Shown here one piece after another: positions 55,101-64,000 of a DNA stretch of 64,000 bases. Under the pieces are notes generated by a model. It saw nothing but the letters and a program-made list of their open reading frames with translations. It searched no databases and was not told the DNA's origin. The number at the start of each line of letters is the position of its first letter. The stretch's first letter is position 1. Source of the stretch: Oscarella lobularis (Eukaryota; Porifera; Homoscleromorpha; Homosclerophorida; Oscarellidae); contig NC_089183.1 of the NCBI RefSeq assembly GCF_947507565.1, positions 620,001 through 684,000 of the forward strand. Direction: 5' to 3'. A program made the position numbers and the translations under genes.

Positions 55101-55852
55101 TCTTCTTGCATAGCCATCTTCTCTCTTTCCAATTCCGCTTGCAATTGCTCCATAGCAGCCTACAACACAGGACGCATAGAATATTTTCCCTCCCCTCTCC
55201 CATTTCCCACCTTATGCTCCCTATCGAGGCGTTCCCTCTCCGCAACCAATTCTCTCTCCCTACTCAAACGCTCTTCCTCTCGCTGACGCTCGGCCTCGAT
55301 CCACTCTCTCCTCTCCCTTTCCATCCTCTCCTTTCTCTTTTCCTCGTCGATCCGGAATTTCTCCTTCAACGATTCCAATTGCCGTTTCGTCTCCTCGTCG
55401 TCATTCTCTTCGTCGTCGTCGCCGTCGTCGGTCGCCGCCGCCGCCGCGTCGCCGTTCTTCACGCTTGTTGAGGCTGCAACGGCGTTTTTGCTCAGAGCGT
55501 CGTCGCTCTGTTTCAAAACGTCGTCACAGTCGCGCATTAGTTCCGCTTGCGAGTTGTCGAAGTGTCCAACGAGGTGTTTCAAATAGAAATCGACCGATTC
55601 CATTAGTTCGACGTCGCGTAGCGACGAATCGTCATTCTAGGAAGAAGACGTCTGTCTAATACGCAACCCAGGGTCGCGTTTTCTGGTTGCTTTTACGTCT
55701 GGAGCGGGACGAGACTTCTCCAACATTCGCGCGAAGTCTTCTGACGTCAGACTCGATATTGTCCACGGAGTGGGATCCTCCTTGACGTCATTCTCCGACA
55801 ATTCGGCTAGCTGACGCTGGATTTCTTCCTCGATGTCGTCGTCGTCCTGCAT
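52187..55852 (-). CDS. LRRIQ1: LRRIQ1 homologue without leucine-rich repeats
   Basis: Thirteen exons fit (55697-55852, 55211-55636, 55085-55159, 54969-55031, 54809-54885, 54155-54758, 53972-54106, 53737-53871, 53626-53678, 53514-53577, 53161-53345, 52639-52727, 52187-52587), giving 820 aa. Order: acidic N-terminus, VELMESVDFYLKHL block, coiled coil, IQ motif AAVVIQKMYRGF, a 200-residue Glu/Arg coiled coil, IQ motifs AAVRIQAAWRGF and ATRLQANFRGYLLRKRL, then EIDLGSFNLDE, WGFKNADTADLMLKRARRLK, RLALFRKL and LTYRWVHEHF near the stop. These C-terminal blocks match animal LRRIQ1. The LRR block expected between the first and second IQ regions is absent; the intron there is 48 nt. IQ motifs bind calmodulin; LRRIQ1 is expressed in ciliated cells. 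Function here is unknown. Confidence 0.85.
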
Positions 55853-56022
55853 CTATCACTACATTGTCGTCCGAAGTTGAACGTTATATTTTCAACTTCC
55901 CGTATAACAGGCACTGTACACACGTCACAGAGCAAATGCACAACTTTCAGTTGAAAAGTAAAACATTTCATGCACATGGAACAAAAAAATAAAATTCGGA
56001 GAAAGAAAGAAGGGAAAAAATG

Positions 56023-56068
56023 TGCCGTGACCCGGGATTGAACCAGGGACCTTCAGATTCCCTCCGGG

Positions 56069-56100
<32 letters not shown>

Positions 56101-56105
56101 ACGGC
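56023..56105 (-). tRNA. tRNA-Phe (GAA) with 10-nt intron
   Basis: The minus strand folds as a full tRNA: 7-bp acceptor stem GCCGTGA/TCACGGC, D arm GCTC/GAGC, anticodon stem TCAGA/TCTGA, T arm CCTGG-TTCAATC-CCGGG and discriminator A. The anticodon loop CTGAAG gives GAA (Phe), followed by a 10-nt insert (56059-56068) after position 37, the canonical intron site; without it the tRNA is 73 nt. A run of six T follows on the minus strand (56015-56020), a Pol III stop signal. It is a real nuclear gene by all structural signs. Confidence 0.93.
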
Positions 56106-56388
56106 ACCTGAGAAGGACAGCCGAATACTGTCTACTTCAATAAAAGAAGTCTGCACGAGATCCTTTGTTTTGCGCCTGCGCCTCTCTCACATCGCCATTT
56201 TCCTCGCCGACGCCGCATCGCGCTACAACGCTTCTTTCCTAATTCACCTCTCGTTCGTCGCTTTGTCTAGAACTCCTCGGGCGCGATTCATGCGTGACAT
56301 TTTGCTACGACGTGGAGATACGAAAAGGCTACACAAGTGCAACAACAATTATGCAACAGCAGCGTCAAACTAGCAATCCAGACGACGT

Positions 56389-59143
56389 CTACAATCTGTC
56401 AACTTCCTCTACCGTCTCCGTTTTGGTCGAACTGAGCTTCCGAAACTGAACGGCGAAAAATCCATCTTTGGACTTCATGCTCTTACGATACTCGAGAGCC
56501 AAATCGAAGTGCGGAAGATGCTCCGCGAGATCAATCAGAATCTCGTATTCTCCGTAGTGAAGCGTCTGACGAGGAACGTTGGTGCCAGGCAAGTCGTACA
56601 GCTTCGGCTTATCGATCTTTCCCTTGATTGCACAGATGTTTTTTCTCGGATCGAATTGCACGGTTGGACTGGCGTGCTTCGCCTCCATGAGTATCGTTAT
56701 GCTGTCAGGCCCATTCAGGATGTCGTAATTCTAAAAAAATTTATCTTATTTAGCTCTGACGTCCAAATTTCTTAGACCTACAAATGGAAGAGGTGGAGGT
56801 GGAACTTCCACGTTCTTCGCCAATCCTTCGTATCTAAACACAACTAGTGTGAAGTCGTTTTTCCCCCCCTGTGTTCATTAGTTAGTTCGTTTACAGGCCT
56901 GGACTTAGAACAGTTGGTTTTGCTTCCGGATCTTTCAAGCAGTTCTTTGGCCAACCGCACGTCGAGGAGATGTAGAAGTTGCTACCTCTTTTCACCAAGT
57001 CGACCTTCGGCGGATTGTCGAAGTAAGCCGGTAGAAGCTCATTGGCCTTTTTGACGATATGAGAAACCGGTTCGACTTCGCTTTCACTCGTCTGTCCCTG
57101 TATCCATTGGTAGATCATTTTGAAGATGGCACCGTTGTGAGCTTTTGCCTTTCCCGATTCGGTTAGAGGACTTCAGAAGCATTAGATAGTTGATGGACCG
57201 TACTACAAGTAGTGAACATTGCTATTCTTACCTGAGGCTAGGTTTTTCTGGCTCTCTGACGACGAACACGTGCCTCATACCTACCTTACTGCCAGGAATC
57301 ATGTTGGTGTAAAAGAACCTATAGCGGTGTGTACATTGATAAATTACTGCAATTTGACGCATTACCTTTGCTTAAGTCCTCCACGTTGGGTGCTGTGGTA
57401 GTCGTTCCAATGTCCTTGCCTTTTATACGTTTCGACGACTTGGTCTTGAAACCGCTTCTGTCCCTCGTCCACAGAGGAACTGAGAGGGAAATTGTGAATC
57501 ACGATGAGATCGTCGAACTTGTCGTGTACACTAATAGTCCTACGCAAAAATATATGCATCGTCCGTCAGCGTTTATTTATTTATTTATTTATTTATTTAT
57601 CTACTCTTTCGTATCCTTTCCCGTTGCCAAATCGGTCAGGTTATTTCGGTATCTTTGTTTGGCGAGACGAAGGTCTTCGAGGTACACCTGATCGCTCAAC
57701 GTCATGTCGGAGACGACGACGATTGTCACCGTCGAAAGAGCAATAGCGAGATGTTCGATGAAATGATCGACGCACTTCTTATGCTTTACGGCATTCCTGG
57801 ATATCACTAAAACGTTTGAGATGCTAAGACGGTTCTCTTCCTATATAAATATATATACCTTCAACGGGGGCGTCGAAGCCCGCTATGTCGACGAGAGTGA
57901 ACTTGGATAAACCTTCGTCCGCGCTCGTTTTCAGGCTGATTCCCTTTGTCCTATGCAGAGCGCTTTCCGGTAGCTTCGTTTTGGCGAGACGATTCAGAAC
58001 AAACGTTTTTCCTTTGTTGTACAAGCCTATACAGAGAAGAGCGCGTCTCATGAGGGCACGGCATAGACTGACTGACCTCTTACCTAGTACAGCAATGAAC
58101 ATTGTTCTCAAGCGATTTCCTGAAATTTGTTCGGCCGTTCTCTGTTTCGCGGGAACTGTTATTCGTCCCGTGCATATGTCGTAAGCAACTGCTGCAGCTC
58201 CTCTCAATTGATCTATGTTTATGTCGGCTCGTTCGCTGCTTGAGCTGCGAAATTTGAATGTTTTCATTGCTGGAAAGAGGACGGGCCATCCGAGCCCAGC
58301 CGTATCGGTAGTCTCTGTGTAAGATCTTTGGTATATATTCTATATTCTATTCTACGCAGCCATGCATACGATCGTTCTCTTTGTTTTTGACGTCATTGTT
58401 TGCTTCGGCGGCGTAATCAATTGGTGCCGGCAGTTCGTCAATTGAGTCGAGCGGGTCAGAACTACTGCCCGACAGCTGCCAGAAGGTTTCTATTTCCAAG
58501 ACGATGTCGTACTCGTGAACGTCCATGGGCTGCCTATAAGAGATGAATTATTGTACCTAATGAAGGATTCTAAATGTCCGCTCATCCATGCGCATTGGGG
58601 GTGTTAGAGGACGCGTGTTCGATTCTTACACCTTGGTATGGCGTTGAGTTCAGTAAAAGGAAAATATATATATACAGCGTATTGTTAGAGGAAAGCAAAC
58701 TCGTACGAACTCCTGTCGTATATAGAGAGGCTCAAGGGTTGGAAATTCGCGAAAAGAACTGACCTCCAACGCTCACGCAAAAACCAAGAACCTGATCAGA
58801 ACCGCAGAAACGTCGACCTAGGAGAGAACAATGCCGTGAGAAACTATTGGTATTAACAGTAAGAGTTTTCATGAGGTCGTGAGACGACTCTATGCAAGGA
58901 TCCCTGAGACTCACGGCAAATCCGTGGGAGTTGACATATTTTTAATTCTGCTACAGGGAACTGAGGGGGAGGAAGTCCTAGAAGAGGACAAGTCGTACCT
59001 GTGAAATTGTCTACCTGTAAATGATGAGGGGCGGGACTTCTCTCTTCCACGCTGGTGTCTAGTGAGCTAATTATTGAACCGATATTTCTAGTTTGCTTTC
59101 GGCTGGAAACCTGCACGCCTATTCCACAGTCCTTGTCTTTCAT
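56389..59143 (-). CDS. P-loop GTPase-domain protein, 12 exons
   Basis: Exons at 59015-59143, 58915-58960, 58760-58817, 58370-58533, 58084-58269, 57859-58026, 57605-57806, 57366-57539, 57232-57318, 56895-57170, 56782-56833 and 56389-56730 join in phase to 627 aa. After a poorly conserved, Cys-containing N-terminus, the GTPase core begins: P-loop GLYNKGKTFVLNRL, switch region LHRTKGISL and DxxG-like VDIAGFDAPVE. This resembles the xNKGKS/T class near GBP/atlastin-like large GTPases. Helical middle parts follow (VYLEDLRLAKQRY). The last 110 residues, with GEYEILIDLAEHLPHFDLAL, could form a beta-sandwich of the Hsp20 type, at low certainty. Exons 8-11 recur in a broken copy at 60928-61630. Membrane or stress function is unknown. 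Confidence 0.75.
57572..57600. repeat. (TTTA)n microsatellite
   Basis: About seven TTTA units in intron 7 of the GTPase gene, directly next to its donor (minus strand reads gtagataaataaa). Confidence 0.95.
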
Positions 59144-59446
59144 GATCAGCTTCTAGTCTACTAGCGTGTGTTAGAGACACGTGTCTCTGAGTCGAGGAAT
59201 TTTGCTAAGGAAAAAAAGGGCATACAATTTTCTAGATCCGCCTATAGTTCTCCTCGTGCCTTTCGTCAAGCTATAGGTGGCTCTTTCTAGCTGCTCAATC
59301 ACATATTCTCAAACGCACAGCAAACCAACGCAGTACACATCAACAAAAAACGCTCCTTTAGAGACGCACAAGCATGCACATTACAAGACAGACAGATAGC
59401 CAGCCAGCACGCAATAAGATGTCACACTGATGAGTCGACATCAATA

Positions 59447-60458
59447 TCACGGGAGGATAACGATTTCAAAAAATCCTGGACCGCTAGCCAGGGGTGTGGA
59501 ATCTCCCTCGGGAGGCAGAGGATTAATATTCATTTCCATTTCACTTTCGTTTTTGACGCACATGAATTTGAGATAGACAGGTGCAAAAAGCGCGTATGAA
59601 CCAGGTTCGTCGGTCTCCATTATTGCAAACGAAGTCCCTTTCTGTGTAAAAAGTCACGCCTGTAATTTAATAGGCAGCGCAAATTTCTGAGCTTACTTCG
59701 TCTGAATCGAGAGTGTCATCTGGATTTCCCCTCACATTAAACGAAGGGAATGGTACGCTTTGAAAGATGAATACGTTGTCGCCAGTTTTCAAAACCTTAA
59801 AATGGGCTACACGGCGGCAGTTTGTTAATTGATTAATTATTGATGTGATTTTTCTTGTGCTAATCGCAATCTCACTTGTCTCGTCATGAGGCTTTGGTAC
59901 AACAAGAATGACCTTCCCGTTGGGCTGAACACTTAACGCCTTGCCATTCATTTTGGAAACAAATTGACTCTTTTTCATGTTGAAGTCCTGTTCTGAACGA
60001 ACAAATTTCTTGACGGTTATCTGCAATCGATCAAGCGTTGTTTTAGCTATTTGTGAACTCGTATCACCGGACAAGGAAAACATACACTAGTAAACGTAGA
60101 GGTTTGTGCTTTTTCTCCCGCCTTCTTTGGCGGAAGAATTTGCCCACTTTCGCTGACACCGATGTACTCTCCACGATGTATATCGCTCTCAAATCTCACA
60201 TCCGGAGAAGCTAGCTTCACATTAAAGTAACAATTCGGGTCTCCTATAGGAGTTCCTGCCTATAATGATTTAATATATTTAAATGCGTATTGATCGATTG
60301 TTCGTACGAGCGGGGCCATACAGTCTGTAGCTGATTGGAATCAATTTTGAGGTACGATCCACTGACAGAGAGCTGCCCAGTGGACAAAAAAGTTCAAATC
60401 TTATGTCCGCCGTACGGCAGTGCGCGGGACTCCTTACAAGATGTCGGGTCTGTTCCAT
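59447..60458 (-). CDS. Predicted beta-trefoil (FGF/IL-1-like fold) protein
   Basis: Five exons fit (60438-60458, 60322-60372, 60086-60259, 59697-60020, 59447-59641), all phase 0, giving 254 aa. The first exon is just seven codons (MEQTRHL). The sequence then shows short strands of alternating hydrophobics: SYLKIDSNQLQ, NCYFNVKLASPDVRFESD, GEYIGVSESGQIL, KALSVQPNGKVILVV. These recall the FGF core FLRI...IQLQLSA...GQYLAMDTDGLLY, in the same order. There is no signal peptide, as in IL-1 and FGF1/2, and the C-terminal 60 residues extend past a single trefoil. No family was recognised by residue identity, so fold assignment is an inference. It lies next to the GTPase gene on the same strand. Confidence 0.55.
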
Positions 60459-60927
60459 TTCCCTTCACAGTGCCTGGACTTTCCCAAGCAAGGTATCTTT
60501 TGGTATCTTTTGGCTGCAGTTTTGGCAGCAGTTTGTAGATGCCACTCGGAAGGACGACGGGCGGAAGGACGACCCCGTCGTCCTATCAAGTGTTTAGCGT
60601 CTCGGAAGCCGTACTAAAAGAACGCGCGCGAACGTACGTACCGTCGTCGGCTTGACAGGCCCGCTTGTCTGCATGCATGGACCGGCATCACATAGATATC
60701 AGCAGGAAATCACGACTCTGAATGCTAGACGGCATTCTTACCGACTTACTTGCTTCCATGCCAGCGAGGATAGCATTGTTGATTTATGCACCGTATGGTA
60801 AATTGCAACGGACTGCGCACGACAGAATAATTGGTAAAGGCCGCCGCCAAACGACTCGCCACACGCAGGTAGCTTATCTCATGAGGTCCGTTGACCTTTA
60901 TTTTATAGAGTGTAGTACTGCAGTAAT

Positions 60928-61630
60928 CTTATTTAGCTCTGACGTCCGAATTTTTTTAAACCTACAAATGGAAGAGGTGGAGGTGGAGCTTCCACGTTCT
61001 TCGCCAATCCTTCGTATCTAAACAACTAGTGTGAAGTCGTTTTCCCCCCTGTGTGGCATTAGTTAGTTCGTTTACAGGCCTGGACTTAGAACATTTGGTT
61101 TTGCTTCCGGATCTTTCAAGCAGTTCTTTGGCCAACCGCACGTCGAGGAGATGTAGAAGTTGCTACCTCTTTTCACCAAGTCGACCTTCGGCGGATTGTC
61201 AAAGTAAGCCGGTAGAAGCTCATTGGCCTTTTTGACGATATGAGAAACCGGTTCGACTTCGCTTTCGCTCGTCTGTCCCTGTATTCATTGGTAGATCATT
61301 TTGAAGATGGCACCGTTGTGAGCTTTTGCCTTTCCCGATTCGGTTAGAGGACTTCAGAAGCATTAGATAGTTGATGAACCGTACTAGTAGTGAACATTGC
61401 TATTCTTACCTGAAGCTAGGTTTTTCTGGCTCTCTGACGACGAACACGTGCCTCATGCCTACCTTGCTGCCAGGAATCATGTTGGTGTAAAAGAACCTAC
61501 AGTGGTGTGTAAATTGATAAATTACTGCAATTTGACGCGTTACCTTTGCTTAAGTCCTCCACGTTGGGTGCTGTGGTAGTCGTTCCAATGTCCTTGCCTT
61601 TTATACGTTTCGACGACTTGGTCTTGAGAA
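60928..61630 (-). pseudogene. Broken copy of GTPase gene exons 8-11
   Basis: This matches 56747-57447 at high identity, introns included. The Trp codon of YQWIQGQ is a stop (TGA, 61285-61287), the copy ends in mid exon 8, and no 5' exons or P-loop are present. It is a recent non-coding duplicate. Confidence 0.92.
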
Positions 61631-62483
61631 CGGCACCTTTTTCACTCAGCAACTGGACATGAAACATTCACAGTGAAATTCACGCAGTAATTATAAGGTT
61701 GATCTGGAACATTGTCAGAAAACGACCGAGTTCAGGTTCAAAGTTCAAATAGTTTACTGCATTATTTGGGCTGGAATTACATGCAAGCATGGAATTTAAG
61801 TGACGGCAATTTTCTGTAGCATAGCGTGGAGACTGAAGTCTACTGTAGCACTTGCACGTTCACCCGGCCTGGAGTTCGGAATTTGATGGGATTGTGGCGT
61901 CGGGGTCTACACAGCCATAGATATAATATATCTATGCACAGACAAACACTTCTGGTCTGGTCAGTGTCACAGGGACTCGACCGCGGGGGCTTCGCCCGCG
62001 CATGCTCTAGCTGGTGTTCGGGGAATCAACTTGGCTCACTGCCAGTACGTGCCTGTTCTCTCTTCTCTGTTGTGGGGCCAGCTCTCTGACAAGCTCTGAG
62101 AAGTCTTCCTGCTGACGCCAGAAACTCTTTGCTCTAAACTTTTCGTCTACGGTAAGAAGAGCACACCTTTCTTTGTTTCAAGACCTGCGTAGAGTTTGAT
62201 GCCCTTTGCTATATGTAGTATGATTTAGTTAGCAAAGTTCACGCACTTGGCAACCAAGTTGAGCTTTTGAATACCCTTCTTCCTTTTCCGACAGCATTTA
62301 TGACTCTTTATCTTGGCTTGTATAATTCTCACCCTAGCTACAGAATAACTTCTGGACTTCCCTGATTAAAAAGCGCTGCGTGCTAACTACTTCAAGTTGC
62401 ATTGTCTTGCCGCGTACATTGCTTCTTTATCGTACTGAAACTGAAATTTACCTTTACACTGTAGTGGTTCTGCGCATGCGTTG
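61631..62483. other. Intergenic
   Basis: Past the end of the GTPase copy no exon is supported. A short perfect-ish repeat gatataatatatctatgc lies near 61919. The promoter of the ankyrin gene should lie at the right end. Confidence 0.5.
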
Positions 62484-64000
62484 ATGGAACAAAAATTTGA
62501 AACGGCGTTAAAGAATTTTCACTCTTCCTTGGAGACACTACTAAATGAACAGCTGCATCTTTCAGACGAAATTCGGCAACTCTTGACAGAATTGAGCAGC
62601 CTCGTCGACAATTCGCGTGATGAATTTCCGGAAGATTTTCTCCTGGCGTCCTTAGTGAGCGTAAACAAACGCCTGGTTAAGATACGAAACAGTTTGAAGC
62701 GCAAAAAGGCACCTGCAGCGACAGAAATCGAAATGTTGCAAAAAATATTGGCAGATCTACAAAGCATCGCCGCTCGTAGCGCTTCAAGGGGCGGGCTGAG
62801 GGCGAGTGACCTGATTATGACAAGTAAAGCGCGCGAATTTTGGATAAGCGCCTTCGGGGAAGAAGCAGATACAAGTTGGAACAACTGGGAGGAAAAGTAT
62901 TCAGACTCGTTTGGTGGCGCGACATTCACAGACGACGAGCTGAGCATCTTGAAGCCGCTTCTTGGTAAGGAGATTGAATACGTAACCGCCATGCAATATA
63001 ACATTGTATATGCGTACATTTCCTAATCTGTAGAATTTTCGGTACTACGTTCTCTTGTATAGGATTCGGTGACGGACACTACGTGTCTGCCTCGAACATA
63101 GACAAATGCTGTCAACGTTTTGGCTTTCCGTTTTCCATCATAAGAAGCTGTCGAGCAAAGGATTGCAAATGCATGGAGTTTCAGTTGGACGGCTCTAGTA
63201 GCATTTGCAAAGTCGCAGGTTGCGGACACGCGAGAAGTGAGCATTTAAAGGTGGAAAGAAAGTTTGTGACAAAGAGGTCGAGACTGCATGACTCTGTCTG
63301 TAAAGGCTATATTCTCATAGAGTTTTTTTACTAGAGGAAGTAAAGCGACTCCGATGCCAACTACCGGGAGGGGCTTTACTCCTCTGCAGGTGCGTGTTTG
63401 CATTTCAGTAAAAACATTTTAGGCAGTCATACCGGTATGTTTTAATTTCACAGAAATTGATTCTTAGCGACGAATCTCAAATAAATGCTACAAATGAAGA
63501 TGGCCAAACTGCTTTACACACAGCTGCTGGATACGGAAACGATCCAGATTTGATCACAATGCTGTTGCGCAAGGGTGCTCGCTGGGACATATTAGATAAG
63601 GTACGGGCTAACGTAAATGTAACGCAACTTTTAGTTGTACGATTACTGGTACATGTAAACGTTCCGTTGCTAGTGTAAATTGGCCTTTAGAGAGTCTAAA
63701 AACAATTGTCGTGAAAATAGGCTAGATCCTTAAGGGTCTTAGTTCTCAGTTGGCGTTTCAAACGCGTGAAAAACCCGTGATTGATAAACGTCTAAAACGT
63801 TTTAAAACATTTCAGAATGGCTTTGCACCTATTCATCTCGCAGCCAGACGAGGCCAACTGGCAGCCTGCAAGGCTCTTGTTGAGTGGGACAAGAGAAATG
63901 CAGAACAACCTTCTGGAGAGAAAGCTGAAAAGAAATTGCCTTTGCATTTTGCCTGTGAAGAAGACAGACTTGAAGTGATTGAGTATTTGACCAAGGAAGC
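62484..64000 (+). CDS. Ankyrin-repeat protein, N-terminal part (partial at right edge)
   Basis: Exons at 62484-62964, 63063-63236, 63337-63389, 63454-63600 and 63816-64000 join in phase. The N-terminus (about 160 aa) is helical with Leu heptads. Exon 2 encodes a Cys/His cluster (CCQRFG, CRAKDCKC, CKVAGCGHARSEH region), perhaps a small zinc-binding module. Ankyrin repeats follow: GFTPLQ, DGQTALHTAAGYGNDPDLITMLL and NGFAPIHLAARRGQLAACKALV. The exon 2 donor was set at 63237 (AGAA|gtgagc) because it is the only strong donor in phase with exon 3. The combination of helical N-terminus and ankyrins resembles the many sponge ankyrin proteins with death-like N-termini, but no domain is identified. The gene runs past the window. 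Confidence 0.75.

Noticed and set aside
61826-62089. 87-aa frame between the GTPase copy and the ankyrin gene
   Set aside because: No domain, no splice partner and low-complexity context; not better than chance.

Overview
The window looks like nuclear DNA of an early-branching animal. A sponge with a compact genome (homoscleromorph-like) fits best, but that assignment is inference. The metazoan genes include APAF1, ZNF143/Staf, LRRIQ1, RAD51AP1, PPP1R15, a calcium-channel alpha2/delta subunit, a BK-beta-like protein and LDLR-A and Ig receptors. Spliced genes have many introns, mostly about 45-100 nt, and spacing is tight. Exon models were built by hand from splice signals, phase and protein continuity. 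About 98 introns were resolved, and six of them appear to use GC-AG borders.

Layout. 0-1.1 kb: 3' end of a coiled-coil gene. 1.1-3.7 kb: mostly empty. 3.7-5.1 kb: an intronless degenerate GTPase with a C-terminal glycine zipper. 5.9-9.9 kb: a small LDLR-A membrane protein and an intronless alpha2/delta-like subunit, both minus. 10.1-15.1 kb: two copies of a tiny secreted-peptide gene and TOP3B (20 exons); a tandem duplication here copied the peptide gene plus the TOP3B promoter and first 12 codons. 15.5-34.2 kb: ten intact intronless 7TM receptor genes, all minus, with an intronless iduronate-2-sulfatase inside the array. Broken copies lie between them: pieces of the receptors, the sulfatase, TOP3B and RAD51AP1. 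34.3-35.7 kb: RAD51AP1, head-to-head with the last receptor. 36.6-40 kb: an Ig-domain receptor whose tail carries ITAM/ITIM-like and YxN tyrosine motifs. 40.2-47 kb: CCDC34-like and a full APAF1 (CARD, NB-ARC, WD40), head-to-head. 47.1-48 kb: PPP1R15, tail-to-tail with APAF1. 49.3-52 kb: a BK-beta-like two-TM protein and ZNF143. 52.2-55.9 kb: an LRRIQ1 homologue without leucine-rich repeats. 56 kb: tRNA-Phe(GAA) with a 10-nt intron. 56.4-59.1 kb: a 12-exon P-loop GTPase. 59.4-60.5 kb: a predicted beta-trefoil (FGF/IL-1-like) protein. 60.9-61.6 kb: a broken copy of the GTPase gene. 62.5 kb to the end: an ankyrin-repeat gene that runs off the window.

There is no operon logic. The themes are signalling and stress or death control (receptors, APAF1, PPP1R15, GTPases), genome maintenance (TOP3B, RAD51AP1) and active local segmental duplication that spreads gene fragments. 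The strongest candidates for something undescribed are the Ig receptor whose ITAM-spaced tyrosine pair is an exact 36-bp tandem duplication, the glycine-zipper GTPase, and the 7TM array with a shared C-tail and no DRY motif.
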